The notes beneath the pieces are model-generated. The model saw only the letters and a program-made list of their open reading frames with translations. It ran no database searches and was not told the origin of the DNA. A stretch of DNA of 64,000 nt from Lysobacter_C viscosus (GTDB lineage: Bacteria > Pseudomonadota > Gammaproteobacteria > Xanthomonadales > Xanthomonadaceae): assembly GCF_046600715.1 (NCBI RefSeq), contig NZ_JBJMAV010000010.1, forward strand, positions 33,299-97,298, written 5' to 3'. Below are positions 32,730 to 48,950 of this stretch, one piece after another. Position 1 is the first letter of the stretch. Each line of letters begins with the position of its first letter. Made by a program: the position numbers and the translations under genes.

Positions 32730-33496
32730 GCACGGCGGTGGACTACGAGCAGGCGGGCGAACTCAAGATCGGCCAGGTCGGCATCGCCAACCTCCGGGTT
32801 CGCACACTGGATGTGGCGCGCCTGGTCGAGGAGATGCAGGGCCGCGTGCAGCGTGCCCCCAAGCTGTTCTCACGCGCCGCGGTGGTCCTGGATTTTGGCG
32901 GACTGGCGCAGACCCCCGACCTCACCACCGCCCGCGCATTGATCGACGGACTGCGCGGTGCCGGCGTGCTGCCGGTGGCGCTGGCCTACGGCACCAGTGA
33001 AACCGAACGCCTGGCCGAGCAGCTCGACCTGCCGCTGCTGTCCAAGTTCCGCGCCCAGTACGAACGCGCCGACGGCGATGCGCCGACGGCCCCGCCCGCG
33101 GCACCGCCTGCACCCGCCGCCGAAGCCGCGTCGCGCCCCGGCCCGGCAGCGCCCGCCGCTGCCGCCTCGCCTGGCCTGATCCAGTCCAATCCCGTGCGCT
33201 CCGGCCAGCAGGTCTATGCCGATAACCGCGACCTCACCGTGCTGACCTCGGTCGGCGCCGGCGCGGAGGTCATCGCCGACGGCTCGGTGCACATCTACGG
33301 CCCGCTGCGCGGACGTGCGCTGGCCGGTGCGCAGGGCAACGAGAAGGCCCGCATCTTCTGCCGCGAGTTCCATGCCGAACTCGTGGCCATCGCCGGGCAC
33401 TACAAGGTGCTCGAAGACATCCCGAAGGACCTGCGCGGCAAGGCCGTGCAGGCCTGGCTCGAAGACGGGCAACTCAACATCGCGGCGCTGGATTGA
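32726..33496 (+). CDS. minC: Septum site-determining protein MinC
   Basis: 256 residues. MinC blocks FtsZ polymerisation away from midcell and is recruited by MinD. The N-terminal domain (residues ~1-105) ends before a linker of about 45 Pro/Ala residues, longer and more extreme than usual. The C-terminal beta-helix domain (from about 155) has Val-Arg-Ser-Gly-Gln-Gln-Val-Tyr, Ile-Ala-Asp-Gly-Ser-Val-His-Ile-Tyr-Gly-Pro-Leu-Arg-Gly-Arg-Ala and Ala-Arg-Ile-Phe-Cys. It is the first gene of minCDE. Confidence 0.95.
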   Translation: MSTAVDYEQAGELKIGQVGIANLRVRTLDVARLVEEMQGRVQRAPKLFSRAAVVLDFGGLAQTPDLTTARALIDGLRGAGVLPVALAYGTSETERLAEQLDLPLLSKFRAQYERADGDAPTAPPAAPPAPAAEAASRPGPAAPAAAASPGLIQSNPVRSGQQVYADNRDLTVLTSVGAGAEVIADGSVHIYGPLRGRALAGAQGNEKARIFCREFHAELVAIAGHYKVLEDIPKDLRGKAVQAWLEDGQLNIAALD

Positions 33497-33521
33497 CGCC
33501 GCACCACTGGAGGAATCGAAC

Positions 33522-34331
33522 TTGGCCGAAATCATCGTAGTCACCTCGGGCAAAGGCGGCGTCGGCAAGACCACGACCAGCGCCAGCCTGGCCTGCGGGC
33601 TTGCCCGCCGCGGCCACAAGGTCGCCGTCATCGACTTCGACGTCGGCCTGCGCAACCTGGACCTGATCATGGGCTGCGAGCGCCGCGTGGTGTACGACTT
33701 CGTCAATGTCGTCAACGGCGAGTCCACGCTCAAGCAGTCATTGATCAAGGACAAGCGTTTCGACAACCTGCACGTGCTGGCCGCGTCGCAGACCCGCGAC
33801 AAGGACGCGCTGACCAAGGAAGGCGTGCAGAAGGTGCTCGACGATCTCGCCGCGGACGGCTTCGACTACATCGTCTGCGATTCCCCCGCCGGCATCGAGA
33901 AGGGTGCCTACCTGGCGATGTATTTCGCCGACCAGGCAGTGGTGGTGGTTAACCCGGAAGTGTCTTCGGTGCGCGATTCCGACCGCATCCTGGGCCTGCT
34001 TTCGTCCAAGACCCGCCGCGCCGAGAACGGCGAGCGCGTCAAGGAGCACCTGCTGCTGACGCGCTACAGCCCCAAGCGCGTGGAGACCGGCGAGATGCTG
34101 AGCATCGGCGACGTGGAGGAGATCCTCGGCCTCAAGAGCGTCGGGGTGATCCCGGAGTCGGGCGACGTGCTCAACGCCTCCAACAAGGGCGAGCCGGTCA
34201 TCCTGGACACCGAGTCCGATGCCGCGCAGGCCTACGACGATGCGGTGGCGCGCCTGCTGGGTGACACCCGGCCGATGCGCTTCACGCAAGCCGAAAAGAA
34301 AGGCTTCTTCAGCAAGATGTTCGGGGGTTAA
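33522..34331 (+). CDS. minD: Septum site-determining ATPase MinD
   Basis: 269 residues starting at a TTG behind CTGGAGGA. The deviant Walker A motif Ser-Gly-Lys-Gly-Gly-Val-Gly-Lys-Thr-Thr, the Asp-Phe-Asp-Val-Gly-Leu-Arg-Asn strand and Cys-Asp-Ser-Pro-Ala-Gly-Ile-Glu are present. The C-terminus is the amphipathic membrane-targeting helix (Lys-Lys-Gly-Phe-Phe-Ser-Lys-Met-Phe). MinD binds the membrane in its ATP form, carries MinC and is driven to oscillate by MinE. Confidence 0.97.
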   Translation: MAEIIVVTSGKGGVGKTTTSASLACGLARRGHKVAVIDFDVGLRNLDLIMGCERRVVYDFVNVVNGESTLKQSLIKDKRFDNLHVLAASQTRDKDALTKEGVQKVLDDLAADGFDYIVCDSPAGIEKGAYLAMYFADQAVVVVNPEVSSVRDSDRILGLLSSKTRRAENGERVKEHLLLTRYSPKRVETGEMLSIGDVEEILGLKSVGVIPESGDVLNASNKGEPVILDTESDAAQAYDDAVARLLGDTRPMRFTQAEKKGFFSKMFGG

Positions 34332-34334
34332 GCC

Positions 34335-34610
34335 ATGGGCCTGTTCGATTTCCTGCTGACCAAGAAGCAGACCGCCTCCGTCGCCAAGGACCGGCTGCGG
34401 ATCATCGTCGCCCATGAACGCGCCAGCCGCGGTGGGCCGGACTACCTGCCGATGCTGCAGCGCGAACTGCTGGAAGTGATCCGCAAGTACGTCAATGTCG
34501 ATGCCGAGGCGGTCAAGGTCGATCTGCTCGGCGAAGGCGACAACAAGGTGCTGGACATCTCGGTGGCGCTTCCCGACAAGGACGACGCCCGCGCCGTCGC
34601 CAACGGCTGA
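34335..34610 (+). CDS. minE: Cell division topological specificity factor MinE
   Basis: 91 residues starting three bases after the minD stop. It has the membrane-targeting N-terminus Met-Gly-Leu-Phe-Asp-Phe-Leu, the MinD-contact helix with Ala-Lys-Asp-Arg-Leu and Ile-Val-Ala-His-Glu-Arg, and the dimerisation domain with Ile-Arg-Lys-Tyr-Val. MinE stimulates MinD ATPase activity and limits MinCD to the poles. The operon is complete. Confidence 0.96.
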   Translation: MGLFDFLLTKKQTASVAKDRLRIIVAHERASRGGPDYLPMLQRELLEVIRKYVNVDAEAVKVDLLGEGDNKVLDISVALPDKDDARAVANG

Positions 34611-34618
34611 CGTTCGCT

Positions 34619-34695
34619 GCAGGAGCGGCCTCCAGCCGCGATCAGGAATCCGTCGGCCCGCGCCGACTTTCGATCGCGGCTGAAGCCGCTCCTAC
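34619..34695. repeat. Inverted pair of GTAG-type palindromic elements after minE
   Basis: A plus-oriented copy (34619-34643, head GCAGGAGCGG) and a minus-oriented copy (34672-34695, ending CCGCTCCTAC) face each other across 28 bases just after minE. Each forms its own GC stem (AGCGGC...GCCGC) and together they can fold into a long hairpin that could stop transcription. Confidence 0.75.
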
Positions 34696-34708
34696 GTTCT
34701 TCCTGCAC

Positions 34709-35188
34709 ATGCTCACCCTTGCCGACATCGGCTTCGATGCCCCCGCCCGACTGCTGGCCGGCCACGGCCTGCGGCTGGTGGCGGTGGCCGACGGCGAGCC
34801 GATCCCCGGCAGCTACTGGGGCGAATGCGAGGCGGGCCTGATCGGCAGCGACGTCTTCGCCCGCGGCGACACGCCCGTGCACTCCCTGCTGCACGAGGCC
34901 TGCCATCTTGCGGTGATGCCCACCGCCAGGCGCGCCCGCGTGCACACCGACGCGACCGACTGCCAGCTCGAGGAGGACGCGGCCTGCTACCTGCAGGTGC
35001 TGTGGGCCGACGCCCTGCCCGGCGTGGGCCGCGACCGGGTGATGGCCGACATGGACGCCTGGGGTTACACGTTCCGCCTGGGCTCGACCCGCGCCTGGTT
35101 CGAGCGCGACGCGGAAGACGCAAGGGCGTGGCTGCAAGCCCGTGGCCTGCTTCCGGGCGGGCGCGAGAGCGCCCGCGGGACCGGCTGA
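34709..35188 (+). CDS. Orphan protein with a HExxH-type zinc-peptidase motif
   Basis: 159 residues. The motif His-Glu-Ala-Cys-His at residues 62-66, in the context Val-His-Ser-Leu-Leu-His-Glu-Ala-Cys-His-Leu-Ala, is a zinc-binding HExxH. A downstream Gln-Leu-Glu-Glu-Asp-Ala may supply the third ligand (Glu). There is no signal peptide or membrane helix. The family is not recognised; a small cytoplasmic metallopeptidase is plausible. It is followed after 108 bases by a much larger zinc peptidase. Confidence 0.72.
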   Translation: MLTLADIGFDAPARLLAGHGLRLVAVADGEPIPGSYWGECEAGLIGSDVFARGDTPVHSLLHEACHLAVMPTARRARVHTDATDCQLEEDAACYLQVLWADALPGVGRDRVMADMDAWGYTFRLGSTRAWFERDAEDARAWLQARGLLPGGRESARGTG

Positions 35189-35296
35189 GCCCGGCCGCCG
35201 CGCCACCGCCACTCCACTTGCACCGCCCCTGAGCGCCCACTAGCCTTCGGGGTTCGGCGCATCCAGCGCGAGTCGCACCCCCGGAGAGACCCACCC

Positions 35297-37387
<2,091 letters not shown>

Positions 37388-37415
37388 CGGTTCGTCGACG
37401 TACCATTGCCACACG

Positions 37416-37442
37416 GGCCGGCAGGCGACTGCCGGCCTTTTG
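37416..37442 (+). terminator. Rho-independent terminator of the ACE-like gene
   Basis: A GGCCGGCAG stem with CTGCCGGCC, a 4-base loop and TTTT lies about 30 bases after the stop. Confidence 0.8.
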
Positions 37443-37585
37443 ACTGTCCGGGGTGCGTTCCCGGCGTCGCGCACACCCGCGGATAGAGCGCGGAAACGTG
37501 ATGCTTTCGTGAACGCAGCCCTCACGGCAGGGCACGTAATGTCCCGCCGTTCAATGCACCCGTTCGCACGCGTCAGGGGGAGTCG

Positions 37586-43074
<5,489 letters not shown>

Positions 43075-43090
<16 letters not shown>

Positions 43091-44850
43091 CACAAGCCGG
43101 CGCCGGGCCCGCCACGGGCCTTGCGCAGGCCATCGCCGGCGAGCCGGTGAAGATCCTGCTGGTCGATGACCAGCCGGGCAGGCTGCTGACATACCGCGCC
43201 ATCCTGGAGCCACTGGGCGAGACGCTGGTGGAGGCCAGTTCGGGCATGGAGGCGCTCAAGCGGCTGATGGACGAGGATTTCGCCGTCATCCTGCTGGACG
43301 TCAACATGCCCGGCATGGACGGCTTCGAGACCGCCAGCCTGATCCACCAGCACCCGCGGTTCGAGAAGACGCCAATCATCTTCGTCACCGCGGTGAATGT
43401 CTCCGACATGGACCGCCTGCACGGCTACAAGCTGGGCGCGGTCGACTACGTGATGGTGCCGGTGATCCCGGAGATCCTGCGCAGCAAGGTCGAGGTGCTT
43501 GCAGAGCTGCACCGAAAGCGTCGCGAGCTGCAGGTGCTCAACGAATCACTCGCCGCCGACAACCAGGCGCTGCAACTGGAGAAGGCGCGCGAGCTCGAAG
43601 CCCTCAACGAATCCCTGCGCGAAGCCAACAGTGCGCTGGCAACGCGCAACGAGGAGCTGCAGCGCGAAGTCGCCGAGCGGGTGCGCGCCGAGCAGCTGCT
43701 GCGCGATGCCGACCAGCGCAAGGACGAGTTCCTGGCCACCCTCGCCCACGAGCTTCGAAATCCGCTGGCGCCGCTGCAGAACGCACTGTCGGTGCGCCGC
43801 CTGTCGATGGGCGACGCGGAAGACCCCTTGCAGGACACCATGGAGCGCCAGGTCGCCCTGCTGATCCGGCTGATCGACGACCTGCTCGACATCGCCCGCA
43901 TCACCCAGGGCAAGCTGACCCTGCGCGAGAGCGATACCACGCTGGAAGACGTGCTGGCCGCCGCGGTGGAGATCGCGCGCCCCTTGATCGAAGCCGGTGA
44001 ACACGCGTTCGAGATGCACCTGCCGGAGGAGTCCATCGTCCTTCGCGCCGACCATGCCAGGCTTTCGCAGGTGTTTGCCAACCTGCTCAACAACGCCGCA
44101 AAGTATTCCGACCCGGGCAGCCGCATCGAACTGCACGCCGCCCTGCAGGACGACGAAATCCGCGTCAGCGTCTCCGACACCGGCGTGGGGCTGGCGCCCG
44201 AGCAGCTGGATGCCGTGTTCGAGGTCTTCCGCCAGGTCGACACCACGGTCGAGCGCTCGCGGGGCGGCCTGGGCGTCGGCCTGACACTGGTACAGAAGCT
44301 TGCGCAGATGCACGCCGGGCGCGTGGAGGTGCACAGCGAGGGGCTCGGCCGGGGCAGCACCTTCCACGTGCACCTGCCGCGCATGCCCGGGACCACCGAC
44401 ACGCCGGTGCAGGGCACTGCGGGGCCGGCGGACTCGCGCGCCACGCCTTCGGGGGAGTCCGCGCCGCGCCGCGTGCTGATCGTCGACGACAACCGCGATG
44501 CCGCCGATACGTTGGCGATGATGGTGCGGCTGCTGGGCCACGACGTGGTCCAGATCTACGACCCGCACGCGGTGGAGACCGAGGTCGACCGGTTTGCACC
44601 GGACCTGCTGTTCCTGGACGTGGGCATGCCCGGCCGAAGCGGCTATGACATCGCCTCCACCCTGCGTGGCAGGCCGGGCGGCACGAACCTGGAGATCGTG
44701 GCCGTCACCGGCTGGGGCCAGCCCGAGGATCGCCGCCGCACCCAGGAGGCCGGCTTCGACGACCACCTGGTCAAGCCGCCCCATTTCGACGCCATCAAAC
44801 GCATCTGCGAGGGCGCTGCACGCCCCGCAGGCAAGGCTTCCGACGCATGA
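43075..44850 (+). CDS. REC-HisKA-ATPase-REC hybrid histidine kinase
   Basis: 591 residues from a GTG that overlaps the giant kinase gene by 16 bases. The order is receiver (about 26-140; Leu-Val-Asp-Asp-Gln and phospho-Asp in Leu-Leu-Asp-Val-Asn-Met-Pro), long coiled coil (about 140-210), HisKA (Ala-His-Glu-Leu-Arg-Asn-Pro-Leu), ATPase (Asn-Leu-Leu-Asn-Asn-Ala-Ala-Lys, Asp-Thr-Gly-Val-Gly) and C-terminal receiver (about 465-580). There is no membrane or DNA-binding part. It probably receives phosphate from, or shares it with, the upstream kinase. Confidence 0.94.
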
Positions 44851-45518
44851 GTCCCACCCGCAAGAGCTGGCTCGAACGGCTCGCACATGACCTGCGCGGG
44901 CCGCTGTCACCCGTGCAGACCGCGGTGTTCCTGCTCCGCGACGAGCGCACGCCCCCCGCCGACCGCGCCGAGCTGCTGGACGTGATCGATCGCCAGACCC
45001 GGCGCCTGGGCCGGATGATCGAAGAGGTCAGCGACTTCGTCCGGGCCGACAAGGGCCGGCTGCTGGTGCGCCGCGAGTCGGTGGACCTGGAACTGCTGCT
45101 GGACGACATCGGCCCGCGCCTGCGCGAGATGCCGCCTGAAATCACGTTCGAACCCGGTGCCAGCGGCATCACTCTGCACGGCGACGTAGTGCGGTTGGGG
45201 CAGCTGATGCGCGCCGTGCTCGGGTTCCAGATGTCACCTGCCGACGCGGCCACGCCACGCGCCACCATCCGCTGCCTGGACGGTGGCCGGATGCAACTGG
45301 TTCGCGAGCTGGCGTGCCGCGGCGACGCCGCGGCGATGGCGGCGGGCCTGCTTGGGGACCCGCATCCGGAGCCCGGCGACGACGGCCTGGGCCTGCAGAT
45401 GATGATCGCCCACGCGATCGCCCTCGCCCACGGCGGCGAGCTCACCGCCCGTGCCCGCGGGGACGACGTGATCGAACTCGACCTGCAGCTTCCTGCCGGG
45501 CCCACCGCGGCCGCCTGA
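44847..45518 (+). CDS. Small HisKA protein with degenerate ATPase domain
   Basis: 223 residues; its start overlaps the previous stop by four bases (ATGA). The HisKA helix has Leu-Ala-His-Asp-Leu-Arg-Gly-Pro-Leu with His 13. In the ATPase domain the usual Asn of the N box is missing (the region reads Met-Arg-Ala-Val-Leu-Gly-Phe-Gln) and no Asp-x-Gly-x-Gly is visible, while the later Gly-Leu-Gly-Leu-Gln-Met motif remains. It may serve as a phosphotransfer or scaffold protein for the two upstream kinases (inference). Confidence 0.85.
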   Translation: MSPTRKSWLERLAHDLRGPLSPVQTAVFLLRDERTPPADRAELLDVIDRQTRRLGRMIEEVSDFVRADKGRLLVRRESVDLELLLDDIGPRLREMPPEITFEPGASGITLHGDVVRLGQLMRAVLGFQMSPADAATPRATIRCLDGGRMQLVRELACRGDAAAMAAGLLGDPHPEPGDDGLGLQMMIAHAIALAHGGELTARARGDDVIELDLQLPAGPTAAA

Positions 45519-45585
45519 CCGTGTCGCCGTGCAGCACCGGCGACGGCTGTGATCACCCGCCACCTCCGGCGCCTCCGACTGCGAA

Positions 45586-45743
45586 GTAGGAGCGACGCAA
45601 GTCGCGATCCCAGGCCCTCCGGGGATTCGCGGTCGCCGTGCGGTTTCTGGCATGCCGGGAAGTCGCCCCTGCCTTGGCAGCGACGTGCCGTCGCGATCCA
45701 CCGCCCACGCCGGGTTGCGCATCGCGACTTGCGTCGCTCCTGC
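45586..45743. repeat. Inverted pair of GTAG-type palindromic elements
   Basis: Copies at 45586-45609 (plus, GTAGGAGCGACGCAAGTCGC core) and 45721-45743 (minus). A third, degenerate unit at about 45676-45699 lies between them. They fill most of the ~295-base gap between the kinase gene and the Rieske oxygenase. Confidence 0.75.
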
Positions 45744-45801
45744 GGTGTGCAGATCTGCCCTCCCACAAGCCACTCCGGTTCCGGACCGCAGCGCCCGGTC
45801 G

Positions 45802-45807
45802 CATACT
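45802..45807 (+). promoter_or_regulatory. -10 box abutting the Rieske gene start
   Basis: CATACT ends six bases before the ATG at 45814, so transcription would begin at or next to the start codon (leaderless mRNA, inference). Confidence 0.35.
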
Positions 45808-45813
45808 GCGTGC

Positions 45814-46914
45814 ATGGACACCATCGCCCCCACCGACCTGCAGCCACAGCCGCTCTCGCACGCCACCGCCCTGCCCGCCCGCTACTACGTCGATCCGGCC
45901 ATCGCCACGTTCGAACGCCAGCACCTGTTCGACCGCGGCTGGCAACTGATTGCCCACGCCTGCCAGTTGCGTGACGCGGGCGACCATGTGGTCGCCGACT
46001 TCGCCGGCCTGCCGGTGATCGCAGTGCGCGGCGCCGACGGGACCATCCGCGTGATGCACAACGTCTGCCGCCATCGCGCCGGGCCCATCGCCAGCTGCGA
46101 CGGGCTGGCGGCCAGGTCCCTGCGCTGCCGCTACCACGGCTGGACCTACGGCCTGGACGGCGTACTGCGCTCGGCGCCGGAAATGGGTGACGCGCAGGAC
46201 TTCGACCCCGCCGGCATCCGCCTGCCGCAACTGGCGGTGCGGGTGTGGCAGGGACTGGTGTTCGCCGCATCGGATGGCGGCAATGCGATCGACTTCGACG
46301 CGTTCGTCGAAGGCATCGATGCGCGCCTCGGCAGCGACCGCGGGCTGGAGCGCTACGGCCACCACCAGCGGGTGGGCTACGACGTGGCGTGCAACTGGAA
46401 GGTCTACGTCGACAACTACCTGGAGGGCTACCACGTCCCCCACATCCACCCCGGCCTCAACAAGCTGCTCGACTACCGCAGCTACGTGACCGAAACGGCG
46501 CGCTGGTACTCCTACCAGTACAGCCCGCTGGAGAGCGGGGACAACCTGTATGGCGACGGCGACGCGCTGTACTACTGGCTGTGGCCCAACACGATGCTCA
46601 ATATCCTGCCCGGCCGGTTGCAGACCAACCGGGTGGTCCCGCGCGGCGTGGATCGCTGCCGCGTCGAGTTCGACTTCTACTACACGCTGGACGAATCCGG
46701 CGAAGCCCGGTCCCGCCGTGACGCGGACCTGGCCTTCAGCGACGAGGTGCAGGTCGAGGACCTGACGATCTGCGAGGACGTGCAGCGCGGCCTGGCCTCG
46801 GGCTCCTACCGTCCGGGCCGCCTCAACCCGCTCCGCGAAAACGCCGTCCACCACTTCCACGAACTCCTGCGCGCCGCCTACCGCGGCAACGACGAACCGC
46901 CCGCGTCACCCTGA
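45814..46914 (+). CDS. Rieske-type aromatic-ring-hydroxylating oxygenase, alpha subunit
   Basis: 366 residues from the ATG at 45814; the frame is open from 45652. The Rieske [2Fe-2S] cluster ligands are in Cys-Arg-His-Arg-Ala-Gly (about 80) and Cys-Arg-Tyr-His-Gly-Trp (about 105). The mononuclear iron site is Asp-Asn-Tyr-Leu-Glu-Gly-Tyr-His-Val-Pro-His-Ile-His (about 205-217). Layout and length fit choline-monooxygenase/GbcA-like oxygenases; the substrate cannot be fixed. No reductase gene is adjacent. It lies between two palindrome clusters and is probably monocistronic. Confidence 0.93.
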   Translation: MDTIAPTDLQPQPLSHATALPARYYVDPAIATFERQHLFDRGWQLIAHACQLRDAGDHVVADFAGLPVIAVRGADGTIRVMHNVCRHRAGPIASCDGLAARSLRCRYHGWTYGLDGVLRSAPEMGDAQDFDPAGIRLPQLAVRVWQGLVFAASDGGNAIDFDAFVEGIDARLGSDRGLERYGHHQRVGYDVACNWKVYVDNYLEGYHVPHIHPGLNKLLDYRSYVTETARWYSYQYSPLESGDNLYGDGDALYYWLWPNTMLNILPGRLQTNRVVPRGVDRCRVEFDFYYTLDESGEARSRRDADLAFSDEVQVEDLTICEDVQRGLASGSYRPGRLNPLRENAVHHFHELLRAAYRGNDEPPASP

Positions 46915-46933
46915 CACGCCTCGAACATCCCCT

Positions 46934-47032
46934 GTAGGTGCGACGCAAGTCGCGATCACGCCCCCCAACCCTCCACGACGCCCCGCCGGGCGATTGAGCG
47001 CCCCTTTTGTAGGAGCGACGTGAGTCGCGATC
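46934..47032 (+). repeat. Two GTAG-type palindromic elements in the same direction
   Basis: Units at 46934-46957 (GTAGGTGCGACGCAAGTCGC form) and 47009-47032 (GTAGGAGCGACGTGAGTCGC form), both plus-oriented, downstream of the Rieske gene. Confidence 0.75.
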
Positions 47033-47096
47033 ACATGCTCCAATCCCCTCGCACCCTCCCGGGCATCGGGGCCTCGGACGTCTGACATCGGGCCTC

Positions 47097-47124
47097 GGGC
47101 GTCGGGCGTCGGGCGTCGGGCGTC
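47097..47124 (+). repeat. 7-base tandem repeat (GGGCGTC, four copies)
   Basis: Four consecutive GGGCGTC units, flanked by related GGCCTC and GGACGTC pieces, lie between palindrome clusters. This looks like slippage-prone microsatellite DNA; no coding role is seen. Confidence 0.7.
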
Positions 47125-47163
47125 GGACAGGATCGAATGACTTGCCGGTCCGAAACAGCACGG

Positions 47164-47326
47164 TCGCGACCCGCGTCGCGTCTGCAGGCGCTTCGCGACT
47201 CGCGTCGCTCCTACAGGAGCATGGCGACAGGCGTCGCTTCTGCAGGCTTCGCGACTCACGTCGCTCCTACAGAGCATGGCGACTCGCGTCGTCCTGCAGG
47301 CGCTTCGCGGCTGAAGCCGCTCCTAC
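47164..47326 (-). repeat. Array of six palindromic units with about 28-base spacing
   Basis: Minus-oriented units start near 47164, 47192, 47221, 47248, 47277 and 47303, each about 22-24 bases with a GCGAC/GTCGC or GCGGC/GCCGC stem and ending in CTCCTAC or a variant (TCTGC). Alternate units share flanks (TTCGCGAC versus ATGGCGAC), giving a ~56-base higher-order period. The array ends 15 bases from the end of the Bcr/CflA gene. Confidence 0.8.
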
Positions 47327-47341
47327 AGGGGACGCATGCGG

Positions 47342-48634
47342 CTACAGGCGCTCGGTGGGTTCAAGCGCCGCCGGCTCGTCAGGGCACTCGGGTACCTCGT
47401 GGCCCTTGCCTAGCTCCCAGCGCCAGAACACCCACCCCAGCAGCGTGGCCAAGGCCGCGGCCATGGCCAGGTACATGGCGTCGTGGCTCAGCCAGGGCGA
47501 CACCACCCCGGCCACCAGCGAGTGCAGCACCAGTCCGGTGAATGCCTGCAACGACGAGGCCGAGCCGCGCTGCCGCGGATACATGTCCAGGATCGCCAGG
47601 GTCAGGATCGGGAACACCAGTGCGATGCCGAACGCGTTGAGGGTCATGGGCAGCACCGCCCACGGCACCTCGGGGACCGGGAACGCGAGGTTGTAGCCAA
47701 GGTTGCCCACCGCGGCCACGCCGCAGCAGGCGAATCCGATGCCCACCAGGCGCGCGCCGGTCATGCGCCCGGCGGCCCGGCCGGACATGAAGGCACCGAG
47801 CATCATCCCGCCGATGGTGGGCACGAAGAACCACGCGAAGTCGCCCTCGCCCAGCCGCTGGCCGTCGCGGCGCAGCAGGTCCAGCACGAATGCGGGCGCC
47901 GAGGCGATGTACAGGAACAGCGCGGCGAAGTTGAATGCCCCGGCGGCCGCCAGCCGCTGGAAACGCCGGTTGACGAAGATCGCCGCGTAATCGCGCAGCA
48001 GCCGCTTGGGCGCCAGCTTCAGGCGCGCCACGGGCGGGTGCGTCTCGGGCAGCAGGAAGTAGGTGGCCACCAGCAGCGAGGCCGAGAACAGCACCAGGAA
48101 CCAGAAGATCGCCGGCCACCGGCTCCAGCCGAGGATCCAGCCACCGATGATCGGCGCGATCGCCGGCGCGATGCCGAAGATCATCGACACCTGGCTCATC
48201 AGGCGCTGTGCGTCGTCGCCGTGCAGCACGTCGCGGATGACCGCGCGCCCCACGATCAGCCCCACCCCCGCGCTCAGCCCCTGCAGCGCGCGGAAGGCCA
48301 GCAGCGTGGTCAGGTCGCCGGCCAGTGCGCAGCCCACCGACGCCAGGGTGAACACCGCCAGCCCGCCCAGGATCACCTTGCGCCGGCCGATCGTGTCCGA
48401 CAGCGGGCCATGGACGATGCTCATCAGCGCATAACCGATCAGGTAGACGCTGATCGTCTGCTGCATCGCCAGCTTGTCGGCGCCCAGTTGCGCGCCTATC
48501 TGCGGGAAGGCCGGAAAGATCGTGTCGATCGAGAACGGCCCGAACATCGCCAGGCCGCCCAGCAGCAACGCCAGGCGGCGTGTCGAGGGCGCGGTCAAGT
48601 GTCCGCTCCGGGGACCTCGCGACCGCAACGGCAT
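47342..48634 (-). CDS. Bcr/CflA-family multidrug efflux MFS transporter
   Basis: 430 residues from the ATG at 48634; the frame is open to 48724. Twelve membrane segments are expected. The Bcr/CflA hallmarks are Ile-Asp-Thr-Ile-Phe-Pro-Ala-Phe-Pro-Gln-Ile in helix 1, Gly-Pro-Leu-Ser-Asp-Thr-Ile-Gly-Arg-Arg after helix 2, Arg-Ala-Leu-Gln-Gly in helix 4 and Phe-Gly-Ile-Ala-Pro-Ala-Ile-Ala-Pro-Ile-Ile-Gly-Gly in helix 5. The family exports drugs such as bicyclomycin and chloramphenicol, and some members sulfonamides or cysteine, by proton exchange. Confidence 0.93.
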   Translation of the reverse strand: MPLRSRGPRSGHLTAPSTRRLALLLGGLAMFGPFSIDTIFPAFPQIGAQLGADKLAMQQTISVYLIGYALMSIVHGPLSDTIGRRKVILGGLAVFTLASVGCALAGDLTTLLAFRALQGLSAGVGLIVGRAVIRDVLHGDDAQRLMSQVSMIFGIAPAIAPIIGGWILGWSRWPAIFWFLVLFSASLLVATYFLLPETHPPVARLKLAPKRLLRDYAAIFVNRRFQRLAAAGAFNFAALFLYIASAPAFVLDLLRRDGQRLGEGDFAWFFVPTIGGMMLGAFMSGRAAGRMTGARLVGIGFACCGVAAVGNLGYNLAFPVPEVPWAVLPMTLNAFGIALVFPILTLAILDMYPRQRGSASSLQAFTGLVLHSLVAGVVSPWLSHDAMYLAMAAALATLLGWVFWRWELGKGHEVPECPDEPAALEPTERL

Positions 48635-48739
48635 GAATGGGGGACGAGGGACATGCGGCAAGGATACGGGCTGGCGCCCCGCCCGGTGGTGCCCGCGCAG
48701 GCGATTCGCCGTCCCACCCAGCAACAGCCGGCCTGCCCC

Positions 48740-48894
48740 GTAGGAGCGGCTTCAGCCGCGATAGCGCCCCCGCCGCTCCCCCGGGTCCCTTTGTAGGAGC
48801 GACGTAAGTCGCGACCGCCAACCTTCCGGACACGCGCGATCGCGACTTACGTCGCTCCTACACGGGAAGGCATCGCGGTTGAAGCCGCTCCGAC
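48740..48894. repeat. Cluster of four GTAG-type palindromic elements
   Basis: Units at 48740-48762 (plus, GCGGCTTCAGCCGC form), 48793-48816 (plus, GCGACGTAAGTCGC form), 48838-48861 (minus, same form) and 48872-48894 (minus, GCGGTTGAAGCCGC form). Together they make two nested inverted pairs between the efflux gene and the gcvP leader. Confidence 0.8.
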
Positions 48895-48932
48895 AAGGAC
48901 ACGGGCGCCCGCCTCCACCCCCGCCCTCCGCG

Positions 48933-48938
48933 TATAAT
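48933..48938 (+). promoter_or_regulatory. -10 box of the gcvP transcript
   Basis: A perfect TATAAT lies about 15 bases before the glycine riboswitch. The -35 region is poor, suggesting activation or an extended promoter. Confidence 0.65.
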
Positions 48939-48950
48939 CCCGCCCACAGC

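Noticed and set aside
47164..47326. Regularly spaced repeats that look like a small CRISPR array.
   Set aside because: The units are palindromic elements also found singly elsewhere, spacers are only a few bases long and there are no cas genes.
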